Shown: positions 42,294 to 50,464 of the stretch, one piece after another
How the letters are laid out: each line of letters starts with the position of its first letter
How positions within the stretch are numbered: the first letter of the stretch is position 1
Assembly: GCF_003967015.1 (NCBI RefSeq)
Contig: NZ_AP017560.1
Coordinates: forward strand, 3,408,048-3,472,047
Source: Pseudanabaena sp. ABRG5-3
GTDB taxonomy: Bacteria; Cyanobacteriota; Cyanobacteriia; Pseudanabaenales; Pseudanabaenaceae
Reading direction: 5' to 3'
Length of the DNA: 64,000 nt
Position numbers and translations under genes: made by a program
Notes under the pieces: generated by a model
Told to the model about the DNA's origin: nothing
What the model saw: the letters and a program-made list of their open reading frames with translations, nothing else
The model's database searches: none

Positions 42294-44603
42294 ATGGAAA
42301 ACCTTGGTAGTCAGCATAACGAGTCTAATTTAGCCCAATGCCTTACTGACTATGCGGAGACTCTCAAAGGTTTGCCATCTCAATCCAAGTCATCTTCTCG
42401 GCAAGTTCTCAAAGTATTGCGATCGCGCGATCGCCTCCAAGATGCACTTTCCCAAGTTGCACAACTAGATGATGAGCAATTGATAACACTAGCTGAGCTA
42501 GATCTAGAACTGAAACAACGCTCAGACATTGTTTGCGCGGACAAAGAATTGCAACAAATGCGCCAAAGTTTGCTTCCACCAGAATCTGCTTGGTGGTGGT
42601 ATCTTGAACCAGCTACTGAAGATTCTAAATCTAAATCTTGGTTGGATCGATTTGATTGGGTATGGAATGTAGGTACAGTAGTTTGTCTGGTGGTTGCGAC
42701 ATCTTTTATTACCCAAACTGCGAAAGCTTTCTCCAATGAAGGTTTTGACTTTTTAGGTACTCTCAGTACAATCGGACAGGGTGCGGGTTTAGCTTTTGTG
42801 GCAGGGGGCGCACTTACTGATAAAGGCAAAAAAGCGGTTGAAAGTACTTTGATTAGTATGAAAGTCCCTGCTTCGCTTCATGCTGAAGCTACTTTTGGAG
42901 CGTCATTGTTGTTATTGGGGGCAGCCTACGGTATCCATCATAATTTGCCTAAAGTTGGGGATATTTACTTTGATCGGGCACAGCAGCATGAAAAAAATGG
43001 CGAGTGGTCACAAGCTGTGCAAAGTTATAAACGAGCTTTAAATTTTGCACAGGATGACTATAAATCACAAATTGCTATTGGGTTCCTGTATGAAAAGTTA
43101 GGCAACTTTGAGGAGGCTTTAAAAGTATACAAAAAAGGCTCTTTTTATGGAGTTCCCCAATTCCTAAATGCCCAAGCAAGGGTGATGCTTATGGCAGAGT
43201 TGCAAAAGAATAATTGGCAAGGTGGAATTGATGAGAAAGTAGTTCGTGAAGCTGAGGATTTATTAGCTCGTGCTGACAAAGCAATAACTAACCTCAGTCG
43301 CGAATCTAACGACTTTAGTCTAGACCCTAGATTATCCGCAGATATTGCGATTAATCGAGCCATTGTGATAATGGCACAGCTTAAATACGAAAAAAATATT
43401 AGGGAAGAGACACTACATTCATTCAATGCTATTGTCAATACTCTGATCTCGCTCGATAGTTTAATAGAAAAAGAGTCGGCAGGGCAGCAAAACCCTATAA
43501 CAGTTGCATCTACATTAGGAAAATCAAGAGCAAAATGCTATTACCAGCAAGCTTTTTTAATTGGTAGACTATCAGACTCACCAAAAGTAAATGGAACCGA
43601 TCCTTTGATAAACGATCAGAATATACTGGACGACTGTTGGTCTACACTAAGTTGGGGCACAAGTTTTTACATACCATCCGACGTAACTTTGTTCAAAAAT
43701 TATAAACTTCCAATATCGAATATAGATGTACATTCTGTGTCGGAGATTCGCAATATTAGCTCTTTTATGGGTCTGGTTTACTCTTACCGACGAAGCGAAG
43801 CAATATCTAAATATGGTAATAGAATAGTTCTAATTCAAGACTCTGAAACTTGGTTGGATTTGGCTAATCAGTTGACTCAGGTTATTCAAAATAAGTATGA
43901 TAAAGGTAAGCAGAAGTATGACCAAGACATTGTTTGGAGATTTTTACTGAATAAAAATGGAGAATTGATTGCATACTTTGCCTATGATGAGAAATCACGG
44001 GAACTGGCAAATTTTCAGCCTTTCATTAGAGAATTACTAGAGAAAAAAACAATTAATGCATTAGGTTCAGAATTGGCTCAAGGAGGCAAAATAGAATTTG
44101 TTGATTTTAAGGTTTTGATTTCTCCAGAGGGAAAAGTCAAACATATTCTCCCTTGGGCAATGGCATATCCAAGCAGTGATAAATATTTTGAGCAAATATG
44201 TAAGCAAGAAAATTGCAAAAATCTTATCCTTGAATCTCGTGTTAATTCAGTTTTTAAAGACTATGTAGCTGACCTTAATAATCCTTCAGAAATAGGGGTA
44301 CTACAGTCAATTTTACAGTTAAGCCAAAATTTTCTGAGTGCAAGAGATGATAAAGGTATTTATTATAAAGAACCTGCTATCTTTAAGCTAAAAGTCTCTG
44401 CTGATGGGCAAATCGTTAACTATGAGGCAATTAATCAAGAGGTAATACAAAGACTATGGAAAAAACTACCTTTAAGACTACTCAATGGTGATGACTTAAA
44501 AACACCTCAGTTTCCAGAGGTGGAAAAAGCACCCTATGCTTACTTCAAAATGGAAGTGAGAGGAGTCGAGATTAAATTTGCGCCTTGGTCAGCTCCAAAA
44601 TAG
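42294..44603 (+). CDS. Unrecognised membrane/TPR protein with internal C-terminal duplication
   Basis: 769 residues. A helical N-terminal region (about 1-95, charged, Leu-rich) ends in the motif PPESAWWWYLEP (about 97-108). Two or three membrane or hydrophobic segments follow (about 120-145, 155-180, 195-215), then TPR-like helices (about 220-300, EWSQAVQSYKRALNFAQ). A helical stretch with no family I know (about 300-540) is next. At the end are two similar alpha/beta-looking segments (about 547-625 and 697-769), each starting FLLNKNGELIAYF or FKLKVSADGQIVNY and ending in I(L/F)APW-like strands. The layout resembles anti-phage or signalling membrane scaffolds in a general way only. It sits between a decayed cobN fragment and cobN. 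Confidence 0.75.
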   Translation: MENLGSQHNESNLAQCLTDYAETLKGLPSQSKSSSRQVLKVLRSRDRLQDALSQVAQLDDEQLITLAELDLELKQRSDIVCADKELQQMRQSLLPPESAWWWYLEPATEDSKSKSWLDRFDWVWNVGTVVCLVVATSFITQTAKAFSNEGFDFLGTLSTIGQGAGLAFVAGGALTDKGKKAVESTLISMKVPASLHAEATFGASLLLLGAAYGIHHNLPKVGDIYFDRAQQHEKNGEWSQAVQSYKRALNFAQDDYKSQIAIGFLYEKLGNFEEALKVYKKGSFYGVPQFLNAQARVMLMAELQKNNWQGGIDEKVVREAEDLLARADKAITNLSRESNDFSLDPRLSADIAINRAIVIMAQLKYEKNIREETLHSFNAIVNTLISLDSLIEKESAGQQNPITVASTLGKSRAKCYYQQAFLIGRLSDSPKVNGTDPLINDQNILDDCWSTLSWGTSFYIPSDVTLFKNYKLPISNIDVHSVSEIRNISSFMGLVYSYRRSEAISKYGNRIVLIQDSETWLDLANQLTQVIQNKYDKGKQKYDQDIVWRFLLNKNGELIAYFAYDEKSRELANFQPFIRELLEKKTINALGSELAQGGKIEFVDFKVLISPEGKVKHILPWAMAYPSSDKYFEQICKQENCKNLILESRVNSVFKDYVADLNNPSEIGVLQSILQLSQNFLSARDDKGIYYKEPAIFKLKVSADGQIVNYEAINQEVIQRLWKKLPLRLLNGDDLKTPQFPEVEKAPYAYFKMEVRGVEIKFAPWSAPK

Positions 44604-44710
44604 TTACTTCTACTTAACTATTTACAGGATTGTCAAAAGAAATCACTAGATTCTATCTGCCTTTGCACTGTACGCTATATAGAGATACCTATCTTTAATC
44701 TAGCTAACTA

Positions 44711-47700
44711 ATGCACCGTATTGCCACTATTTCAGGAGGCTGGAACCAGTCCACCGACAGCGTTGTTTTTGTTGATCAGCAACCTGCACCGATTGTGATC
44801 ATCACGGCTGCGGATACGGATATCCAAACCCTTGCGGCGGCTACTGCTCAATTGCCTGAAGATTTTCCGCAAATTCGGGTGGTGAATGTCTTGCAGTTGC
44901 AGCAACAAATTGCGATCGATACCTATGCTGAAGAGGTGTTATCTTACGCAAAGGTCATTATCGTGCGGTTAATTGGTGGACAATCCTATTGGAGTTATGG
45001 ATTAGAAGTTGTTAAGGAAGTAGTAGCGAATACAGGCGCAGTTTTAATTGTTTTACCTGGGGATGAGCGTCCTGATCCAAATTTAACTAGTCATTCTACG
45101 ACGACGCTAACTCTGGTAAATCAGGCTTGGCAATATTTTATTGAAGCAGGAATTACGAACTATCATAATTTACTCAAATTTATTGCAACGGAATTTCTAG
45201 ATACTGAGATGGAATATCAACTTCCAGAACCAGTACCACGTATCGGAATTTATGGAGGTTCTCTTTCTGACGAAGAAAAAAATAATAACGGATTAGTCGC
45301 AATTATTTTTTATCGCGCCCATTACTTATCAGGTAATACGGCAGCGATCGCAGCTTTATGTAAATCTTTAGCCGAGCGTAATCTTACACCTATTCCCATC
45401 TATGTTTCATCCTTAAAAGAACCCGATGTACAAGCGGAATTAATTCGTTATTGCTTGCCTGAATCTGGGCAGAAAGCTGATGTGATTTTAAATACGACTA
45501 GCTTCTCTTTAGCGAGTCTCAAAACCGATACGCCGCAAGTCGATCTTTGGGAAGCTTTGAATGTGCCTGTGTTTCAGGTGATTTTTAGTGGTGGACTGAA
45601 GAAAACTTGGGCAAATGGTACACAGGGATTAAATCCTCGCGATATGGCGATGAATGTGGTATTGCCTGAAGTCGATGGCAGGATTATTACTAGGGCTGTT
45701 TCTTTTAAAGCGATGCAGGGGCAGAATCTTGCCTTGCAAACGGAAGTATTGACCTACGAGCCAGTGCGATCGCGGATTAATTTTGTGGCGGATCTGGCGG
45801 CGAAATGGATACAGCTAAAGCATACTGATGTGGGCGATCGCAAAATTGCGTTAATTCTCGCGAACTATCCTAACCGTGATGGTAGATTAGCGAATGGAGT
45901 TGGGTTAGATACGCCAGCCAGTTGTTTAGAGGTTCTTAAAGCTTTGCGAAGTTCAGGATATGACGTTGGTGAGATTCCTACAACTAGCGATGAATTGATG
46001 ACGTTGTTAACCACAGGTGTGACTAATGATCGTGAATCCTTTGGGGTACGTCAGGTTAATCAATCTTTAGCGTTAGAAGATTATCAAAACTATTTTCAGA
46101 ATTTGCCTGAGCCTGTCCAAAATGGAATTCAGACAAGATGGAATCAGCCAAAATGCGAAACGGAATTTGCGATCGCTGGTATGCAATTTGGCAATATTTT
46201 CGTTGGTATTCAGCCATCACGGGGCTATGACCTCGATCCTACTCTCAATTACCATGCGCCCGATTTAGAGCCGACCCATGACTATATGGCTTTCTATCAT
46301 TGGGTACGCGATAAATTTAACGCCCATGCGATCGCCCATATCGGCAAGCATGGCAATCTCGAATGGCTGCCCGGAAAAAGTGTGGCTCTATCAGAAAATT
46401 GCTATCCTGAAGCAGCTTTTGGGGCGATGCCGCATTTTTATCCTTTTATCGTCAATGATCCGGGGGAAGGCTCTCAAGCAAAAAGGCGATCGCAAGCCGT
46501 CATTCTCGACCATCTCACGCCGCCAATGACTCGTGCTGAGTTGTATGGTGGCTTACAGCAATTAGAAGGCTTAATCGATGAATATTACGAAGCGGAAACC
46601 CTTGATCCTTCAAGATTAAGCATGATTCGCGATCGCCTGCTCGAAACCATCAAGCAGGAAAATCTCTACCATGATTTAGGGATTTCCCTAGATCGTTTAG
46701 AGGATTCGCTAAATACGATTCTCACGACAGCCGATGGTTATCTCTGCGAAATTAAGGAGGCACAAATTCGCGATGGTTTGCATATTTTCGGGCAATGTCC
46801 AGAGGGGCGACAGTTAAGGGATTTGGTAGTAGCGATCGCCCGCAATCCGACGGCTAATCGTGTGGGTTTAACTAGAGCGATCGCACAGGATTGGGGTTTA
46901 GATTTCGATCCCTTGACTGCAAATTTAGGTGAATTGCTTTCGCTAAGTTCCCATCCACGCTTAGTAAATTGCCGAATTATTGGCGATGCGGTGGAGGTTA
47001 TAGAAGAATATGCGGCAGAGTTGGTGGATGCCCTCTCCCCTAGCCCTTCTCCCAATGGGGGAGAGGGGGACAAGATTATCCTCACCCCTAGTCCCTCTCC
47101 CGCAGGAGAGGGGGACAAGAAGATTAATCTTGCTCCCCTTCTCCCCTCATGGGAGAAGGGGCTGGGGGATGAGGGTCTGGCGATCCAATCTGAACTAACA
47201 TGGATTCGCGATCGCCTTTTACCATCTCTCTACAAAACCAATCAAGAAATTACTAATCTTCTACATGGACTCAATGGCGAATATGTGCCTAGTGGAGCTT
47301 CGGGTGCGCCAACGCGAGGCAGACCTGAAGTATTGCCTACAGGACGCAATTTCTATTCTGTCGATATTCGAGCCGTGCCAACGGAAACTGCTTGGGATAT
47401 TGGGCGCAAGGCGGCGGATGTGCTGATTGAAACCTACACTCAAGAGCATGGTGAATATCCGCAAACCTTGGGACTATCGATTTGGGGAACTTCCACAATG
47501 CGAACAGGCGGCGATGACCTTGCTGAAGCTCTTGCTTTATTAGGAGTACAACCTGTTTGGGATGGCGTATCACGTCGTGTGGTGGACTTTGAGATTCTGC
47601 CATTATCGATTCTCGGTCGTCCCCGTGTGGATGTAACTTTGCGAATTTCGGGATTCTTTAGGGACGCATTTCCCAATCTCATTGACTTGTTTGATAGTGC

Positions 47701-48553
47701 GGTCAATGCAGTGGCAAATTTGGATGAACCTAATGACCAAAACCCTCTCGCAGCTAAGGTCAAACAAGAATCTGCATACTGGCAAAAAGAAGGACTAACC
47801 TTAGAACAAGCCCAAGAGCGATCGCGTTATCGGGTGTTTGGCTCGAAACCAAGTGCCTATGGTGCAGGTTTACAGGGCTTAATCGAGTCGCAAAACTGGG
47901 AAAGTGAGCATGATTTAGCTAGAGCCTATATCAATTGGAGTGCCTACGCTTACACCAGTAAGTCCGAGGGGAAATCTGCGCCTGAAGCCTTTAATCAACG
48001 GCTTGGTAATATGCAAATTGTCCTGCAAAATCAAGACAATCGCGAGCATGACATTCTCGATTCCGATGATTATTATCAGTTTCAAGGCGGGATGACGGCA
48101 GCAATCAAATCCATATCTGGCGATGCTCCAGAGATCTACTTTGGAGATAATTCACGGATGGCTCAGCCCAAGGTTCGCAAATTGAGTGAAGAAATTGCAA
48201 GGGTCTATCGTTCCCGTGTTGTTAATCCCAAATGGATTGCAGGGGCGATGCGTCACGGTTACAAAGGCGCGTTCGAGATGTCGGCAACTCTTGATTATCT
48301 GTTTGCCTATGATGCAACGACTAACTGCGTTTCGGACTTCATGTATGAAGGTGTAGCCGAAGCTTATATTTTTAATCCTGAAGTCCAGAGTTTTATTAAA
48401 CAGAGTAATCCTTGGGCTTTGCGAGATATGAGTGAGCGTTTGCTAGAAGCAAATCAGCGTGGGATGTGGCAAGATGTCTCTGCTGATATGCTCGATCAGT
48501 TAAAGGCGATCGCTAATGATGCCGAAGGAGCAATTGAGTCTCAAAATGTTTAA
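44711..48553 (+). CDS. cobN: Cobaltochelatase subunit CobN
   Basis: 1280 residues, large subunit of the ATP-dependent chelatase that inserts cobalt into hydrogenobyrinate diamide (aerobic cobalamin pathway), related to the magnesium chelatase ChlH. The ATG is at 44711. Visible family sequence: MAFYHWVRDKFNAHAIAHIGKHGNLEWLPGKS, and NGEYVPSGASGAPTRGRPEVLPTGRNFYSVD near residue 855. It carries an in-frame low-complexity insertion (about residues 773-820, SPSPSPNGGEGDK) from a dispersed GC-rich repeat. The TGA-free frame through it shows selection. CobS/CobT-like partners are not in the window; in cyanobacteria ChlD/ChlI may serve. Confidence 0.95.
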   Translation: MHRIATISGGWNQSTDSVVFVDQQPAPIVIITAADTDIQTLAAATAQLPEDFPQIRVVNVLQLQQQIAIDTYAEEVLSYAKVIIVRLIGGQSYWSYGLEVVKEVVANTGAVLIVLPGDERPDPNLTSHSTTTLTLVNQAWQYFIEAGITNYHNLLKFIATEFLDTEMEYQLPEPVPRIGIYGGSLSDEEKNNNGLVAIIFYRAHYLSGNTAAIAALCKSLAERNLTPIPIYVSSLKEPDVQAELIRYCLPESGQKADVILNTTSFSLASLKTDTPQVDLWEALNVPVFQVIFSGGLKKTWANGTQGLNPRDMAMNVVLPEVDGRIITRAVSFKAMQGQNLALQTEVLTYEPVRSRINFVADLAAKWIQLKHTDVGDRKIALILANYPNRDGRLANGVGLDTPASCLEVLKALRSSGYDVGEIPTTSDELMTLLTTGVTNDRESFGVRQVNQSLALEDYQNYFQNLPEPVQNGIQTRWNQPKCETEFAIAGMQFGNIFVGIQPSRGYDLDPTLNYHAPDLEPTHDYMAFYHWVRDKFNAHAIAHIGKHGNLEWLPGKSVALSENCYPEAAFGAMPHFYPFIVNDPGEGSQAKRRSQAVILDHLTPPMTRAELYGGLQQLEGLIDEYYEAETLDPSRLSMIRDRLLETIKQENLYHDLGISLDRLEDSLNTILTTADGYLCEIKEAQIRDGLHIFGQCPEGRQLRDLVVAIARNPTANRVGLTRAIAQDWGLDFDPLTANLGELLSLSSHPRLVNCRIIGDAVEVIEEYAAELVDALSPSPSPNGGEGDKIILTPSPSPAGEGDKKINLAPLLPSWEKGLGDEGLAIQSELTWIRDRLLPSLYKTNQEITNLLHGLNGEYVPSGASGAPTRGRPEVLPTGRNFYSVDIRAVPTETAWDIGRKAADVLIETYTQEHGEYPQTLGLSIWGTSTMRTGGDDLAEALALLGVQPVWDGVSRRVVDFEILPLSILGRPRVDVTLRISGFFRDAFPNLIDLFDSAVNAVANLDEPNDQNPLAAKVKQESAYWQKEGLTLEQAQERSRYRVFGSKPSAYGAGLQGLIESQNWESEHDLARAYINWSAYAYTSKSEGKSAPEAFNQRLGNMQIVLQNQDNREHDILDSDDYYQFQGGMTAAIKSISGDAPEIYFGDNSRMAQPKVRKLSEEIARVYRSRVVNPKWIAGAMRHGYKGAFEMSATLDYLFAYDATTNCVSDFMYEGVAEAYIFNPEVQSFIKQSNPWALRDMSERLLEANQRGMWQDVSADMLDQLKAIANDAEGAIESQNV
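47028..47175. repeat. GC-rich dispersed repeat inserted in cobN
   Basis: Three to four tandem CCCTCTCCC/GGGAGAGGGGG-type units with inverted partners; ends with GGGGCTGGGGGATGAG, shared with cobB (38257-38272). It is a known style of cyanobacterial repeat; here the reading frame is kept. Confidence 0.8.
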
Positions 48554-48594
48554 ATATTGGCATTTAAATATTGGCGTTAAAATATTGGCTAAAT
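48553..48594. repeat. 14-bp tandem repeat, three copies, between convergent genes
   Basis: AATATTGGC occurs at 48553-48561, 48567-48575 and 48581-48589, exactly 14 bases apart. The array runs from the cobN stop (48551-48553) across the recN stop (48589-48591). No hairpin terminator is seen. Confidence 0.75.
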
Positions 48595-50418
48595 ACTAGC
48601 TTTAATTGTGGCAGCCTGTTCAAGCAATGACTCAGCAAAGGCGATCGCTTGACTCAAGGCGCTATCTATCTCATTCTTCGGTTCACTTTTTGCTTTTACC
48701 TTTTTGCTTTTACCTTGAGATTTACCTTGAGATTGATCTTGCTCAAAGCTTTTGCCTGAAGCGATTTGTGCTAACTCTTGCTTGCGTTCCTCTATTTCCA
48801 AGAGACGAATCTGGACTTGGGTGCGATCGCCAATTACGTCCTTACTGACATGAAAATGTCGATCCGCGATCGCCGCAATTAGGGGTTGGTGAGTGACACA
48901 GAGAATTTGTGAACTGCGGCTAAGTTGCCAAAGTTGGGTAGCGATCGCTTGAGCAACACGACCTGACACACCCGCATCAATTTCATCAAATACCATCGTG
49001 CCAACATGGGCATGACTCATTTCTACATCGATAGTTTGATTGATTTCCTGAGTTTTTTGTTTAACAAAGCAGGTTTTCAACGCTAACAAAAATCGACTCA
49101 TTTCTCCACCCGATGCTGTTTCTGCGAGCGGTTGCAAGGGTTCGCCGAGGTTGGGGCTAAACTCAAACACAATGCGATCGCTACCTAAAGCTGTGGGTTC
49201 CATTGGATAAATGCCAACTTGAAAGCGCACTCTCTCCATCGCCAGCATTTTGAGAGCTTCGATTTGGGCTTGTTCTAAGGTGATCGCTGTCTGTCGCCGC
49301 AGTTCTGTGAGCTTTTTACAAGCCTTGAATAACGCCTGTAAATCCGCCTCTGCTTTGCGTTCTAGGTCTTCAATGGAAATACTTTGATCGGTAAGTTCTG
49401 CGAGTTCATTTTGCAACTTTTCAGTATAGGCGATCGCTTCAGGTAATGTGCCATATTTGCGGCAGATTTGCTTGATTTGATTAATTCTTTGCTCAATGGA
49501 TTCTAATTGCTCAGGCTCAGATTCAAGGCGATTGGCATAGTTATTAATTTGCCGTCCTGCCTCTTCTACTTGGGCAAGAGCGCTTGCCACTAGTTCCAAA
49601 ATTCCTTCTGCCTCGCGGTCTAGTTCTACCATTGCCGTGAGAATGGACTCCGCCTGTCCTAACAAATCTGCACAGGCGTTACCACTATCATTCTGATAAA
49701 GTGCCTCGTATACTGCATAGCCTTGTTTCTGCAATTCCACACTATGGGCAAGGCGATTGCGATCGCTTTCTAAATTTTCTAATTCATCGGGATCGTCAAG
49801 ATTAGCCGCTTCAAGCTCTTTGAGTTGGTAGCGCAACATATCTAGATGCTGCAACCGATTCCGTTCATTTTGCTGACGATCAAATAAAGCCCTACGCGAT
49901 CGCTCCTTGATTTCAAATAATTTCGCGACCTTCTGCCGTTGCAAGGATAGAGATTGATTGAAAGCTTGATCGCCAAAACTATCTAGCCATTCCCTCTGTT
50001 GAGCAGCTTGACTGAGTAAAATTGTCTGACCTTGAGCTGTTATTTCGACTAGGCGATCGCGTAGTTCCTGAATTTGCTGCTTATTCACCACTACCCCATT
50101 CACACGGGTACGATTGCTCCGAGCCGTAATTTCGCGGCTACAAATTAGAATGTCAGCATCAAGGGCATCAATTTCTTGTACTTCCAACCATTGGGCGATC
50201 GCCTGATTCGTTGAAAATGTTGCCTCGATATTGGCACGATCAGTACCAGTTCGGAGCATTCTCGCCGAAACTTTGCCCCCTAATGCTGCATCGAGGGCAT
50301 CTAGCACAATTGACTTCCCTGCCCCAGTTTCGCCTGTGAGAATATTTAGCCCTGCATAAAGCTCCAGTTCTAAGCGATCGATTAGGGCAAAATTTTCAAT
50401 TTTAAGACTCAGCAGCAT
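48589..50418 (-). CDS. recN: DNA repair protein RecN
   Basis: 609 residues, SMC-like ATPase that acts at double-strand breaks. Walker A GLNILTGETGAGKSIVLDAL, a long coiled coil (about 155-380), ABC signature ETASGGEMSRFLLALK and Walker B TMVFDEIDAGVSGRVAQAI. The C-terminal part holds an extra Gln/Ser/Lys-rich insertion (QSQGKSQGKSKKVKAKSEP, about 567-585), which is not in typical RecN and looks like low-complexity expansion. It converges with cobN with only 35 bases between stops. Confidence 0.94.
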   Translation of the reverse strand: MLLSLKIENFALIDRLELELYAGLNILTGETGAGKSIVLDALDAALGGKVSARMLRTGTDRANIEATFSTNQAIAQWLEVQEIDALDADILICSREITARSNRTRVNGVVVNKQQIQELRDRLVEITAQGQTILLSQAAQQREWLDSFGDQAFNQSLSLQRQKVAKLFEIKERSRRALFDRQQNERNRLQHLDMLRYQLKELEAANLDDPDELENLESDRNRLAHSVELQKQGYAVYEALYQNDSGNACADLLGQAESILTAMVELDREAEGILELVASALAQVEEAGRQINNYANRLESEPEQLESIEQRINQIKQICRKYGTLPEAIAYTEKLQNELAELTDQSISIEDLERKAEADLQALFKACKKLTELRRQTAITLEQAQIEALKMLAMERVRFQVGIYPMEPTALGSDRIVFEFSPNLGEPLQPLAETASGGEMSRFLLALKTCFVKQKTQEINQTIDVEMSHAHVGTMVFDEIDAGVSGRVAQAIATQLWQLSRSSQILCVTHQPLIAAIADRHFHVSKDVIGDRTQVQIRLLEIEERKQELAQIASGKSFEQDQSQGKSQGKSKKVKAKSEPKNEIDSALSQAIAFAESLLEQAATIKASI

Positions 50419-50464
50419 AGTTTATTTCTTGATTCCAAAATGTGCAAATCACATTTTGGAATGT

